From Brachynemurus nebulosus (lineage: Eukaryota; Arthropoda; Insecta; Neuroptera; Myrmeleontidae): a stretch of DNA of 64,000 nucleotides. This document shows positions 47,025 to 58,870 of the stretch, piece by piece. Positions within the stretch are counted from its first letter, which is position 1, and the number at the start of each line of letters is the position of its first letter. The position numbers and the translations under genes are program-made. Where the stretch lies: contig JAPWDM010000024.1 in assembly GCA_035578155.1 (NCBI GenBank), positions 4,648,961 to 4,712,960 of the forward strand, read 5' to 3'. The notes beneath the pieces were generated by a model that was not told the DNA's origin, did not search any database, and saw only the letters and a program-made list of their open reading frames with translations.

Positions 47025-47140
47025 CCGTTTATAAAGTTCCAGAATAGCTCCGCAAAAGTTCTGCAAAATCTCAGTTAATATTGATTTTATCGAAAAATAA
47101 CCTGGACAAAAGTTTCATGGAAAGAAATGAGGAACTAGAA
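46813..47140. repeat. MITE with (CT)n(TA)n core
   Basis: CTAGTTCCTCATTTCTTCCC ... TTATTTTTCGATAAAGTCAA ... GCGGAGCTATTC is mirrored by GAATAGCTCCGC ... TCGAAAAATAACC ... AATGAGGAACTAG. The core is (CT)n at 46926-46965 and (TA)n at 46966-47021. A partial copy of one arm is at 49742-49845. Confidence 0.85.
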
Positions 47141-48079
47141 AATGACCTCGAATTTGACCTTGAACATGACCTTGGCCAACCAGTATCATATTTTTTTCGT
47201 TTTTATGACCTTCACACGACTGTGGGATATGAAGTATGAATATGGTTTTGAACGTAGAATTTCCCGCTCTTTCCGAATAAGAGGTCAAAAATACGGGCTT
47301 CCATTTTAAAAAAACAAAGTTCACCTTCAAATTTTGGTCAAAGTCACGTTCAAGGCCTGTAGCAATAATTATTGCTACACGTGATCAATCAATTGAACAT
47401 TTACTTTGGAAAACGATAATAAAACTTTAATCTAATTAATAAATAATCGATTTGTAAAAATGCTAAAATACTGACATTTAACATTTATGTTTGAAATTAA
47501 TATCAGTCCAATATCATCTCAAAGAATTCAAAAAATCAATTATATATATATATATATATATTAACGACATCTAGCTTTATAGTTTCAAATTGATATCTAG
47601 GGACAATGTAAAAACTAATTACACGTTTGCAGAAATCTGAAATTTAAATTTATATCAAGTGCGTACATTATTTAATTAAACATTTATTTTTCAAAAGAAA
47701 TAATTAACAAAACAAATTACATAATTAAATAAATAACTGATACTAATTTAAAAGGATACACAGTTAGTGAGAAGCTCTTCTCGTGTGGCCTTCGGACCGC
47801 ACACATCAAAAATAAAAAATATGTATATTTTAAAATTAGTTTAAGTATCATTTATTTAAGTGTATTATTGAAAATTACAAATTCATCATTGTTAAGATAA
47901 GTATTATTTTACTATAACATATTTGGAAATTTACTTAAACATAATGGAAAAATAATTTATATTTAAATGATTAGAAAATAATTAAACGTAGCATGTAGGA
48001 TAATTTTAAATTTTGAAAAATCGTATAATTAATTTAAAATAAATATATTTTGGAAATTTATTTAAACTAAAATAAAAGA

Positions 48080-48083
<4 letters not shown>

Positions 48084-48156
<73 letters not shown>
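48084..48156. repeat. (AT)n microsatellite
   Basis: An uninterrupted AT array. Confidence 0.95.
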
Positions 48157-48160
<4 letters not shown>

Positions 48161-48339
48161 TATATAAAAGAAAAAATAATTAAATGTAACATGTAAAAAT
48201 AATTTACATTTAAATATTTAACGTCGTTTCGCATTCATCCAGATTTCTAAAAGATTTCCTGGGGATTTAGCAAAAAGTCTACGACTAAAAATAACTTATA
48301 GTTTACGAATATTATAGTTTATTAAATTGATAAGCTTAT

Positions 48340-48625
48340 GATTTAGTTTTCCCGACACTTAGATCGATGCGGCGAACGTAAAGTTCAGCCAGTATAGTTT
48401 AAAATTAATCTAAATTTAGTTTCCGACATGTAAGTCGATGCGGCGAACGTAAAGTTCAGCCAGTATAGTTTAAAGTTAATCTAAATTTAGTTTCCGACAT
48501 GTAAGTCGATGCGGCGAACGTAAAGTTCAGCCAGTATAGTTTAAAGTTAATCTAAATTTAATTTTCCGACACGTACGTCGATGCGGCGAACATCAGTTCT
48601 GCCAGTATAGGTTAAGTTAATTTAA
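48340..48625 (+). repeat. 71-bp minisatellite, four units
   Basis: CGATGCGGCGAACGTAAAGT then TCAGCCAGTATAG recurs at 48365, 48436, 48507 and 48579, that is every 71-72 bp. The units contain CpG-rich CGATGCGGCGAACG in an otherwise very AT-rich setting. The two middle units are almost identical. Confidence 0.92.
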
Positions 48626-49741
48626 ATTTATTTAATTCATTATTAAGTAAGTTTTCAAATATTTAAATATTGTCTTGATAATTTAATATTCTTTCAATTA
48701 CGTAATATTTCCGGTTTAAAAAATTTAAAAAGCACGTGTAACCTTTACTAATATTTCGATATCTGGTATAATCTTTTAAATCATATAATTTATTTGCGAA
48801 ATATAACTTATAAAGTAATTTTCAGTATTATTTCAATTCAATTTCAACCGTAATTTTGTAAATAAAAAAAAGGAAATAATATAGACTAAGTTACAATTTG
48901 TCAAAATTTGATATTTATGAAAACTCGTATACATGTTATTCTAGTCATGATTCCAAAGCGTAAAATTGGTGCAATAATAAAATTTCAAATTAACGAAATT
49001 AATTTAAATCTTGTATTCATTATTTGTTATCAGATGTTCAAGGAATGTATTTCGCGACGATATTTAAAATCATTCCATAAATTCAAAACTTTAATTTTAT
49101 ATTTAATTTCAAATTGCATATTTTTACCAATTGATGTGGTGATACATTCCCATAGCCAGTACACACCATATACTTATATCGTGCGTCTCGGTTTGGAAAG
49201 TATAGCCACACCAAAGACTAAGATGCAAATTCTATTTTAAAATATATTATGTGAATTTATTTCAATTAGCTTATCAGTCCTTCAAAACATGTATAAATTC
49301 TCAAAAACTTGTAATTATTTATTGTCGTAAATTTTAAAGATTCCAAATACTGTAATTCAAAAATTGTTTCTAGTCACCTTTCATTGTAATAAAATTGTAA
49401 TTTATGAATTCTCGTATTTCTAATTTAAAAACCACCCTTTAGTAGTCAGAAAGGAATTTCAGGTTATTTGGGGATCTTGTGGTTTTGGGAAAACGATCTG
49501 CGACCATAATCTTCCACTGCCACACACTCTCGTCTCCGTAAGACCTGGAGAAATGCTCTGCTGATCGAAACCCCAACCAAACCCGAAAAGTAGCACCCAA
49601 ATTTAAACCCGAAAACAATAACCCCCCTATCAACCAACAAATAATCAATAAATATAATTAATAATTAATAAATAATAATAATATTTAAATTTTTAATTTT
49701 TTAATTTTTTAATTTAAATTTTTGCTACAGGCCAAATTCAA

Positions 49742-50300
49742 TCTAGTTCCTCATTTCTTCCCATGAAAATTTTGTCCGGGTTATTTTTCGATAAAGTTAA
49801 TATTAACTGAGGTTTTCAACTGTTTCGTAACTTTATGAACGCTCTGTATACATATTTATGTGTTCCCACAATAACTCTCAAACGAAACGTTTAATGCACA
49901 TGAAATTTGGTGTGTGAATTGATCTGGTTTGGCTCGGCTAAATTCGTTAGCCAGACACGTCGGATGCCCAGAAGTAGGTTTTCTAGCCATTTTTTATCAT
50001 TCGATCCTCTCATAAAACAGTTCGATTTTTACATCGTTGAAATGACGAAAAAAACTTATGAAGAAAATGTTCTTATAATTTTCTTTTTATGTTAAGTAGT
50101 TTTTATGTTAAGTAGAGAAAATCGTAATTTTCACTTTTGCCTCACTTTGCTCTCTTTGCCAGTGTAAGAAAAAATTTATATTACTGTCTCAGTTCCTTAT
50201 AAAATATAGAAAATTTTCATTTTTTTTTTTTTTTTGCGTAAAACAAATAGTAGTTATTCAAAATCTATGTATCATAATAGCATATCTCTGTCTAATTTTA
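49742..50300 (+). repeat. family A composite copy
   Basis: A CTAGTTCCTCATTTC arm is joined to the TGTTCCCACAATAACTCTCA ... GTTAGCCAGACACGTCGGAT ... TTACATCGTTGAAATGACG module and its tail ending ATATCTCTGTCT. Part of it (50027-50295) is the right arm mate of 46545-46812. Confidence 0.75.
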
Positions 50301-50302
50301 GC

Positions 50303-50420
50303 GAATTTCGAAAACTCGAAATTCAGCTATTACAGTAGGTCTCATGACGCAATCTGAGTCCGGGACTATGGCAGAAATCTGTTTTGAGGTCCCTAGAATA
50401 CGAAAATGATATTCACTAAA

Positions 50421-50474
<54 letters not shown>

Positions 50475-50830
50475 GTGTTCCCACGATAACTCTCGAACGA
50501 GACGTCTAACGCTTATGAAATTTTGTGTGCGGACTGGATTCTGAATTGGCTTGGCTAAGTTCGTTAGCCAGACACGTCGGATGCCCAGAAGTAGGTTTTC
50601 TGGCCATTTTTTATCATTCGATCTTATCATAAGACAGTTCGATTTTTACATCGTTGAAAAGGAAAAAAAAATTATGAAGAAAATGTTCTTATAATTTTCT
50701 TTCTATGTTAAGTAGTTTTCGAGAAAATCGTAATTTTCACTATTGGCTTATTTTGCTCTCTTTGTCATTGTAATAAGTAATTTATATTTCTATCTCAGTT
50801 CTTTATGAAGTATAAAAATATTTCACTTTT
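50303..50830 (+). repeat. family A copy with (AT)n core
   Basis: It starts TAGCGAATTTCGAAAACTCG, runs to ATTCACTAAAATTTATAT, an AT array (50425-50471), then TGTTCCCACGATAACTCTCG ... GTTAGCCAGACACGTCGGAT ... TATGTTAAGTAG. It is the best preserved copy of the composite, and its two halves also occur separately elsewhere in the window. Confidence 0.8.
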
Positions 50831-51119
50831 TTATTAAAGAATTTTGTGAGAACAAGTGAAGTATATTCACATATATGTGTTATAACACACACATGTATAG
50901 AGTTTTGTTTCTCATTTATTGCATTATAATTAGCATGGTTCTATCCCATGTTAAAAAATGTAAATTAAACAGATATTCTAAGCTAATGTAATGAAGAATT
51001 TTTTTTTTTCATTGAATTTTTAAGTAAACAAGAAATTGAAGATTATGTTGTGATATAATATTATTAAATATATGAAACAAAACAAAATATGTATAATGTA
51101 CATATGTATGCACGGAAAA

Positions 51120-51835
51120 ATATTTTGAATCGATTTTGAAAATTTTTTCACTAATAATTAATAATGTTAAAAAATTAAACCATTTCAAATGGATTTAAGG
51201 TATTTTATGTGAGGTCAAAGTTTTCGGGACCTAAAAAGGTCAGAAATTAATTAACCAATCGATTTTAAAAATTTTTTCACAGTTAGTAAGTTAAAGTATT
51301 TGAATTAATTAATTAAATGATGTCCGCAAGAAGCTTACGGACTGCCATAAGTTATATGAGATCCTTAGAACCCTTTTCTTACTGTTAGAGTACTAGACTT
51401 GTATGAGTTTCGCCAGGATTTACTGATCCCATAATTGTAAAAAATAAACTAAACGACCAATTTTAAAAAAATCTTCACTCTTACAGAGCTAAACTATTTT
51501 AGATAGATTTAGAATACATTATGTAAGGTCCGCCAGGGTCCACAGGACCCAAAAGTGTCAAAAATAAACTAACTGACCGATTTTGAAAATTTTTTCACTG
51601 TTACAGAGCTAAACTATTTTAGATAAATATCGATTACGTTATGTAAGGTCCGCCTGGGTCCATAGGACCCAAAAGTGTCAAAAATAAACTGCCTGATCGA
51701 TTTTGAAAATTTTTTCACTGTTACAGAGCTAAACTGTTTTAGATAAATATAGATTCCGTTATGTAAGGTCTGCCAGGGTCCATAGGATCCAGAAGTGTCA
51801 AAAATAAACTAACTGACCGATTTTGAAAATTTTGA
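51120..51835 (+). repeat. 120-bp tandem repeat, about six units
   Basis: AAAATAAACT starts at 51441, 51561, 51681 and 51801, exactly 120 bp apart. Each unit continues GATTTTGAAAATTTTTTCAC, TTACAGAGCTAAACTATTTT and GGTCCGCCAGGGTCC. The earlier units (51120-51440) are more degenerate. Single related units are found near 9715, 25610, 32290 and 46200. Confidence 0.9.
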
Positions 51836-51837
51836 AA

Positions 51838-52455
51838 ATGTATTATAATATCATATCTCTGGCTCATTTTTTTAAATTAAAATTAAGTCGATATTTTAAG
51901 CATATGTAAGGGAGATTTCTTTTTTTTTATTGCATTTTAAATGAACAAGATAATGAAGGTAGTGTCATGATATAATATTATTAAATATTATAGAAAGATA
52001 ACATAATAATTATGTTTGTATGCGAGGAAAAAAAATTAAACAACTGGACCGATTTTGAAAATTTTTTCACTATTAATCATTTATGTTAGAAAACTAAACA
52101 ATTTTAAATGGACTTAAGGTATCTTATATTAGATCCGTTAGGCTATTGGGGACCTAAAAATGCCAAAAATTAACTACTTAACTGATTTTGAAAATTTTTT
52201 CACTCTTCGCAAGCTGAATTATTTTAAATGGATACAGGTCTTAGATGAGATCCACCAGTGCCCAATATTTGGAAATTCGCTATGTTATGCAGATGCTGCA
52301 ACAGGGGTATTATTGTTTATTTATTTGTGGTTTATTCAAAAGGAGCTGCTTGCCTACTTACAAGTAATACTACCCAATTGATATTCACCGATTTGAATGA
52401 AACAACATACTTATTAAGCAGCAAGCGGAGCTGGAAACAGTTATGGCTAATAATT
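51838..52455. repeat. right arm of the large inverted repeat
   Basis: Near-identical inverse of 45940-46560, including ATTTGGAAATTCGCTATGTT and CAAAAGGAGCTGCTTGCCTA. Confidence 0.88.
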
Positions 52456-52530
52456 TCTGAAGTATTATACATTATACATTTTAGTTAGGTTTCTTCAAAC
52501 AACAATAAACGAAATATTTAAATTTAAATA

Positions 52531-52640
<110 letters not shown>

Positions 52641-52644
52641 ATAA

Positions 52645-52790
52645 TTAATTTTAGGGAATATCATTTTCGTATTCTAGGGACTCCAAAACATATTTCTGTC
52701 ATAGTCTCGGCCTCAGGTTGCGTTACCATAACAGCCGTAATAGCGTATTTCCAGTTTTGGAAATTCGCTAAGAATCACATAATTTCTTCC
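52645..52790 (+). repeat. family A end fragment
   Basis: TTTAGGGAATATCATTTTCG ... CCAAAACATATTTCTGTCAT ... CGTAATAGCGTATTTCC ... GGAAATTCGCTA has the same order as 10660-10761. Confidence 0.8.
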
Positions 52791-52799
52791 AGCCGGATT

Positions 52800-53386
52800 T
52801 TGTATCGCTCCATCTAAGCAATTATATTTCCCTAAATTAAAATTTAAATATTTCGTTTATTTATGTTTGAAGAAACCTAACTAAAATGTATAATGCACAG
52901 TTTTCTTGTATATCCGAATAATATTATATATTTCTGGATTTTGTTTTTATCATAAATAATTTTATTTAAGGTACAAAGTATTTTGATTCCGAGACTACTA
53001 AAGTAACGGAAGCATTGTAATTACAACTTTTGAAATATGAAAATTGTTTCTCAAAAATACGCATTTTATGTGTTAACGCTTCTTGAACAATTTTGATTTC
53101 GCGTCTGTCTGTCGATCCATCTATCTACCTCACCAAGTAGCATATCTTCGGAACTATTTGATCGTTTTTGGTAAAATTTTTAGAAATTCAGCGGTTTGGT
53201 TCCTCGATGATCCCCTACAAATTTCACCACAATCGAAATAATGGTACTCACGGTGCTATAGTGAAATCACATTAAATAGCGATATCTTACTTACTACAAG
53301 TCACATTTCGCTCAAATTTTGAGAATATTCGGAAAGTAGACTATATACCTATATATTTCAATTATAAATTTCAGCCCTATAAATTT
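52800..53386. other. no recognisable gene
   Basis: AT-rich sequence with nothing supported beyond short matches to family A-like text. Confidence 0.4.
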
Positions 53387-53394
53387 CAATTATA

Positions 53395-55575
53395 AAGGAC
53401 CCTTCGGGGTAAAGAGGGGTAAAAGTGCCTAAATGGGAAATTAAGAAACTAATAGTAGCATTAAGTGCGCTGTATGATAGTAAGTCTTATGTATCAATAT
53501 TAGGGCTTTAAACGTAATCGTCTTCGGATTAAACTACTTTAAGTGAAATTCGAATATTTCCAAGTTTTCCCTCAATGCGTGCCCGGATCTTTTTCAAAAT
53601 CGACTTACATGTAGAACAGAGGGAGGGTTAATTTTTGGTGTACATTGATGGTCATTCCAAGGTCACATACAGAAAAAGGATGCAAAAAACTATACTTGAT
53701 GTGCTGTAAAAATATGAAGACGCCACGGAACAAGAATGAGATCATGATTTTCTAGCAGACTGTGGTAAAATTAGTATAGAAACCGATTTTCGTAAAATTC
53801 GAGATAGTCCAAGACACTCATTAAAAACAATATTTTTTTGAATTGTCCGAGTTGGCATTTTCTTACATTCTTTTTAGTATGTTTGTTAGCGTATTGAGAC
53901 GTCAGCTCAGTATCCTATTTTTCCTGAAGCGAACCCATATCCGATATCTTTAGTATTCCACCAGATTCAAAGGCGTCATTGTTTAACCTGACTGGCCATA
54001 AAAAGGTACGCCTAACGTGTGATATTTAGTATTTATGCAATTACTCATCTAAAAACCATTAAATAATAAAAATCAACACGAATTTAATTAATATTATAAA
54101 ATAAAAAATAAAAAAATTGACAACAAATTAAAGGGTAGCTTAAGTCTTGAATAAAATCTGAAGGAAGAAAAGTTAAAAAAATAGACAATTAAATTGTATT
54201 ACAGATATTATTATTCCTACTAAACGCAGTAATAAATAACAGATTATGTCAAACATTTCTCTTAACGAAAAATAAAAAAAATAATTACTTACCCAGGAGT
54301 AAGAACTGGTTAGATTTCGTACCAACCGAACCGAACCGGGAATACTAATCGTCGTCGCTTTCTTCGTAAACAATTGGCGATACATGTAAATTCATCTACA
54401 GTTCATGTTTTCGCTACCAACCAATTTATTATTGGAAAGAGAACAGTTTGTTGTTGCTCTCACATAGGTGCCATTATTTGTGTTGTTGGGAAAAAATGTT
54501 TGAAAATTTTTTGTTATGCCCGGGCGCCCGTCACTTCTCTCGCCGACCCTCGGCCTGCAGCATTTCTTAGTAAGCTGTACATGAATTTACATGTATCGCC
54601 AAATGTTCACGAAGAAAGCGACGGCGATTTGTATTCCCAGTAATGGGATTGGTAATAAATCAGACTCCCATTCTTCCTCCTGGACAACTAATTATTTTTT
54701 TATCTTTTGTTAAAAAATATGTTTGACATAATCTTTTATTTATTATTGCGTTCAATAGAAATAGATTAATCTCTGTATAATACAATTTAATTGTTTTTTA
54801 ACCTTTCGTCCAGGTTTTATTCAAGACTTGAGGTACACTTTAATATGTTGTCAATTATTTTATTTTTCATTCTATAATAATAATTAAATTCGTTGATTTT
54901 TATTATTTAATGGTTTTTAGATGATTAATTGCATAAATACTGAATATCACACGTTAGGTGTACTTTTTTATGATCAATCAAGTTAACCAATGACGCCTTT
55001 GAATCTGGTGGAATACTAAAGACAACGGGTATGGATTCACTTCAGGAAAAATAGGATACTGAGCTGACGTCTCAATACGCTCATAAACATAATAAAAAGA
55101 ATTTAAGAAAATGCAAACTCGGGCAATCCAAAAAATATTGTTTAAAATGAGTGTCTTGGACTATCTCGAATTTTACAAAAATCGGTTTCTATACTAATTT
55201 TACCACGTTCTGTTAGGAAATCATGGTCTCATTCGTGTTCCGCGGCGTCTTCGTATTTTTACAGCACATTAAGTACAGTTTTTTGCTTCCTTTTTCTGTA
55301 CATGACCTTAGAATGACCTTCAATATACACCAAAAATTAGCACTCCCTCTGTTCTATATGCAAGTCGATTTTGAGAAAGATCCGAGTACGCATTGAGGAG
55401 AAACTTGGAAATATTCGAATTTCACTTAAAGTGGTTTTAGCCGAAGATAATTATGTTTAAAACCCTAATATTGGTACATTAAGACTTAGTATCACATAGC
55501 GCACTTAATACTACTATTAGTTTTTTAATTTACCATTTAGGCACTTTTACCCCTCTTTACCCCGAAGGGTCCCTT
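53395..55575. mobile_element. long foldback element, ~2.2 kb, ~1-kb arms
   Basis: The left arm 53395-54395 (AAGGACCCTTCGGGGTAAAG at the tip, CGATACATGTAAATTCATCT at the base) is mirrored by 54572-55575 with scattered differences. The unpaired centre is about 176 bp (54396-54571) and less AT-rich. CAATTATA occurs at 53387-53394 and 55581-55588, a possible 8-bp target duplication, although the left copy lies in locally repeated sequence. There is no transposase; a frame across the loop (54374-54643) has no recognisable domain. A transcript through it would fold into a ~1-kb hairpin. Confidence 0.85.
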
Positions 55576-55612
55576 CAATACAATTATACTAATAATGTTA
55601 AGACAGTTACTG

Positions 55613-57322
55613 TGCATGTGCGAACGTAATAGTATTTTTTGCACGATCGTGTATTTTTATGCATTTATCGATGCTGTTGACAATGCTCGTTACATTTCCC
55701 GAAGGTTTGATTATATCCATGGAAACCAAAAAATAACAATGCGGTAAGTAAAACGGAGTGCGGTAAGTGAAATTAGCTCATAAATGAGTGTAATTATTTA
55801 TTTATATTGAAATTAAAAGTACAATTTGAACAATTATGACAGTTAATCGATTAATATGAAAATTTTCACTAGTTTTCACATTATTATTATTGTTGTTGCC
55901 ATTAGTCTCCATATTATATTGACATTTCAAAAGGTTATTCAATCGTTAAAATTTTCTATCGTTTTCATAATCTTCCTTTCATTTTACGAGAATAAATTTG
56001 CAACCAAAATAAAAATGCTTCATCAGTTTCATTATTCTCACTAATGTTATAGTTTAACAAACTATTTTCTTCAATTTTCTAGACAGAAAATTCAAAAAAA
56101 TATTCACGCCAATTAAATTAATATGGACACTTAATTTTTTATTTACTAGTTGTCAATTGTCACTACAAAGATTCTTATTAGCCATAAATATTTTTAATAT
56201 TTATTCATGCTATTCTATGTCATAACATAGAAATATAAATTTCACCTACATTATCCGAATTTTATTTTTTATTTAATATATTTTTATTCTTTAATTATTT
56301 TAAATCGATCATGCAAAAAATATTATATAATACACGATGCGTTAAGTGCCTTTACTGATCTCGAAAATTTCAAAAATTGGACCCTGCGGGTCTCGTTTTC
56401 GCAACATTTTCTCGATCAGTAAAAGCAACTTACCGTACTTATATTGTAAAATACTATTTATTACAATATAAGTTCGGTAAGTTGCTTTTACTGATCGAGA
56501 AAATGTTATGAAAACGAGACCCGCAGGTTCGTGTTTTTGCAATTTTCGAGATCAGTAAAGGTACTTAACGCATCGTGTATTATATAATATTTTTTGCACG
56601 ATCGATCTAAAATAATTAAAGAATAAAAATATATTAAATAAAAAATAAAATTCGAATAATATAGGTGAAATTTATATTTCTATGTTATGACATAAAATGC
56701 CATGAATAAATATTATAAATATTTGTAGCAACTATAATACAAATATTTGTAGTAACAATTGACAACTATATTTGTAAATAAAAAATTAAGTGTCAATATT
56801 AAATTGTCGTGTAGATTCTTTTGGATTTTCTGTTAAAAAAATTGAGGAAAATAGTTTGTTAAACTATAATATTAGTGAGAATAATGAAATTGATGAAGCA
56901 TTTTATTAGTGGCTGAAAATTTATTCTCGTAAAACTAAGGGAAGATTATGAAAATCACAGAAAATATTAATGATTGAACAACCTTTTGAAATGTCAGTAA
57001 AATATGAAGACTAATGGCAACAATAATAATAATAATGTGCAAACTAGTGAAAATTTTCATTTTAATCGATTAATTTTCCTAATTGTTCAAATTGTACTTT
57101 TAATTTCAATGTAAATAAATAATTACATTTTTGAGCTAGTTTCACTTACTGATGCACTCCTATTCACTTACCGGGCACCTATTTTACTTACCGCATTGTT
57201 ATTTTTTGATTTCTATGGATATAAATAAACGTTCGGGAAATGTAACTTACCAGCACTGTCAACAGCATCGATAAGTACATGAAAATACACGATCATGCGA
57301 AAAATTTATTAACGTAGGCTGC
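55613..57322. mobile_element. long foldback element, ~1.7 kb, ~840-bp arms
   Basis: The left arm 55613-56448 is mirrored by 56462-57322: TGCACGATCGTGTATTTTTA and TATCGATGCTGTTGACAATG pair with CACTGTCAACAGCATCGATA and TACACGATCATGCG. The motif GCGGTAAGT or its inverse occurs about eight times (55741, 55760, 56428, 56475, 57143, 57165, 57186, 57244), placed symmetrically. It starts about 40 bp after the previous foldback. No coding region is supported. Confidence 0.85.
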
Positions 57323-57865
57323 ATGGAATAAACTCCTTGTTTTTCTTGTTACTATATGAAATCAAAAATTTTTATCTTTCGTAATTAATTCATAAAAGAA
57401 AATATTTCCATTGCACTAGAGTTATATATTGAAGCATAGGGAACACCAACATGAGATATCAAAAGTGTTAATGATATTAAAATAGTAGGATACATTTTCT
57501 TCATTTGGTTTTTTTATTTTAACTTTCCGTAATATTTTATTTTCCTCGTACGTCACACTGATCATAGTCAAATTCCCTTGTTCAAATTCCTCAAACAAAA
57601 CCTCGTTTAAAACATATAAAAACGAACACGAATAACTCGTATCGTTCATTACATATTTACATGTATTAACAAGATTCAAATGTTAAAACATCGTAATTGT
57701 CAAGTGTATTTCTATATTCATGATTCATTGTAATAAAATTACATTTTTAGTCGAATTTTCTCCGAAAAATTAGACTTATACAGTCTATACGAGCTGCGAG
57801 AGGCGAGAGTAGGGGCGCTATCCGTTTTCGGACCCGTAGAACACGAATATGTAGAAAAAAAAATG

Positions 57866-57868
<3 letters not shown>
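57323..57868. other. no recognisable gene
   Basis: An 85-codon minus-strand frame (57422-57679) has no recognisable domain. Nothing else is supported. Confidence 0.4.

Positions 57869-57957
<89 letters not shown>
57869..57957. repeat. (AT)n microsatellite
   Basis: An AT array at the end of the inverted family B copy. Confidence 0.96.
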
Positions 57958-57959
<2 letters not shown>

Positions 57960-58870
57960 CCGCCACCTTGTAATTTGTGTAGGGCCCCCCTATGGAAGTT
58001 AAGAGATGAAATTTGGTAAATGGGGCTCATTTTCGAGGCACCTCATACTATCAAAGTGGGGTCAAATTTTAAGCAAATTTTTTTTCTGACCCGACCTTTA
58101 AGGGAGTGGTGGGGGGCGGAAAAGCAATAAAACTTTTCCAAACCGGTTTTAAATAATGTTTCGGTCAATTATCTACAACATATCCAAAATTCAGCTTCCT
58201 AGGACGATTTGGTGGTAGTAGAGGGGGGGAAAAACGATTTTCGCTGGATCTAACAGGCCCCCAGCCCCCCAGAATTAACGTAGAGGGTTGAAATTTGGTG
58301 TGTTGATAAAGTTCGTACCTAGTTTCTACTTTTTGGAGGTTTTAATATTTTACCCCCACCCCCCTCATTTTTAAGCTACAATGTCATGCATTTTCGACGT
58401 TTTCGAAGTTTGTACCACTCGCACAGGTCACCTAAATAAACCTAGAGGGCCGAAATTTTGTATTCGGATTGAGTTAGTATCAAGGGGGTGCCTTTTGGGG
58501 GTCTCGACTTTTAACCCCTACCCCCACCATTTTTATACCCAAAAGAACATGATTTTTCTTGTTTTTTAACAGTTTCGTTCGGGTCATAATCTCCCCAAAT
58601 AAACCTAGAGGGCTGAAATTTTGTGTACAGGTTAAGCTAATAGCCAGACACTGTTTTTTGGAGGTTTCAACTTTTAACCCTTACCCCCACGATTTTTACG
58701 CCAATATTTCCTTAATTTTTTTGCTTGTTTTCTAACACATCTAGAGACACTCTAAGGAAACCTAGAGGGCTGCAATTTTGTACGTGTATTCAGTTAGTAT
58801 CCAGCTAGTATCTTTTAGGGAGTCCACATTACTTTTCCCCCCAATTCTTCCATTTTTACATCGGAATTGA
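57958..58870 (-). repeat. dispersed repeat family B, longest copy
   Basis: Inverse of 1-493 and of 63765-64000. It is built of degenerate units of about 160 bp: GTAGAGGGTTGAAATTTGG (58281), CCTAGAGGGCCGAAATTTTG (58440), CCTAGAGGGCTGAAATTTTG (58603) and CCTAGAGGGCTGCAATTTTG (58759), each followed by a GGGGGT...TTTTAACCC(C/T)TACCCCCAC-type block. Non-coding. Confidence 0.85.

Larger units (their letters stand above)
47145..49720. other. central segment with minisatellite and AT arrays, no clear gene
   Basis: It lies between inverted blocks (GGCCTGTAGCAA near 47355 and TTGCTACAGGCC near 49724), so it may be the interior of a larger element. A 110-codon frame at 48908-49240 is hydrophobic and AT-driven with no recognisable domain. 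A 69-codon minus-strand frame at 49439-49648 is likewise unrecognised. AT arrays occur at 47540-47561 and 48084-48156. Confidence 0.45.

Noticed and set aside
48340..48625. Regular repeats resembling a CRISPR array
   Set aside because: The whole 71-bp unit is repeated without unique spacers, and the host is eukaryotic.
48908..49240. 110-codon hydrophobic frame
   Set aside because: Composition follows the AT-rich DNA, with no signal peptide, domain or family pattern that I recognise.
49439..49648. 69-codon minus-strand frame with a Trp-rich start
   Set aside because: No recognisable family and it lies between repeat blocks; too short to support.
54374..54643. 89-codon frame across the loop of the long foldback
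   Set aside because: Part of it is arm sequence read through the loop. No transposase motif or other domain is visible.
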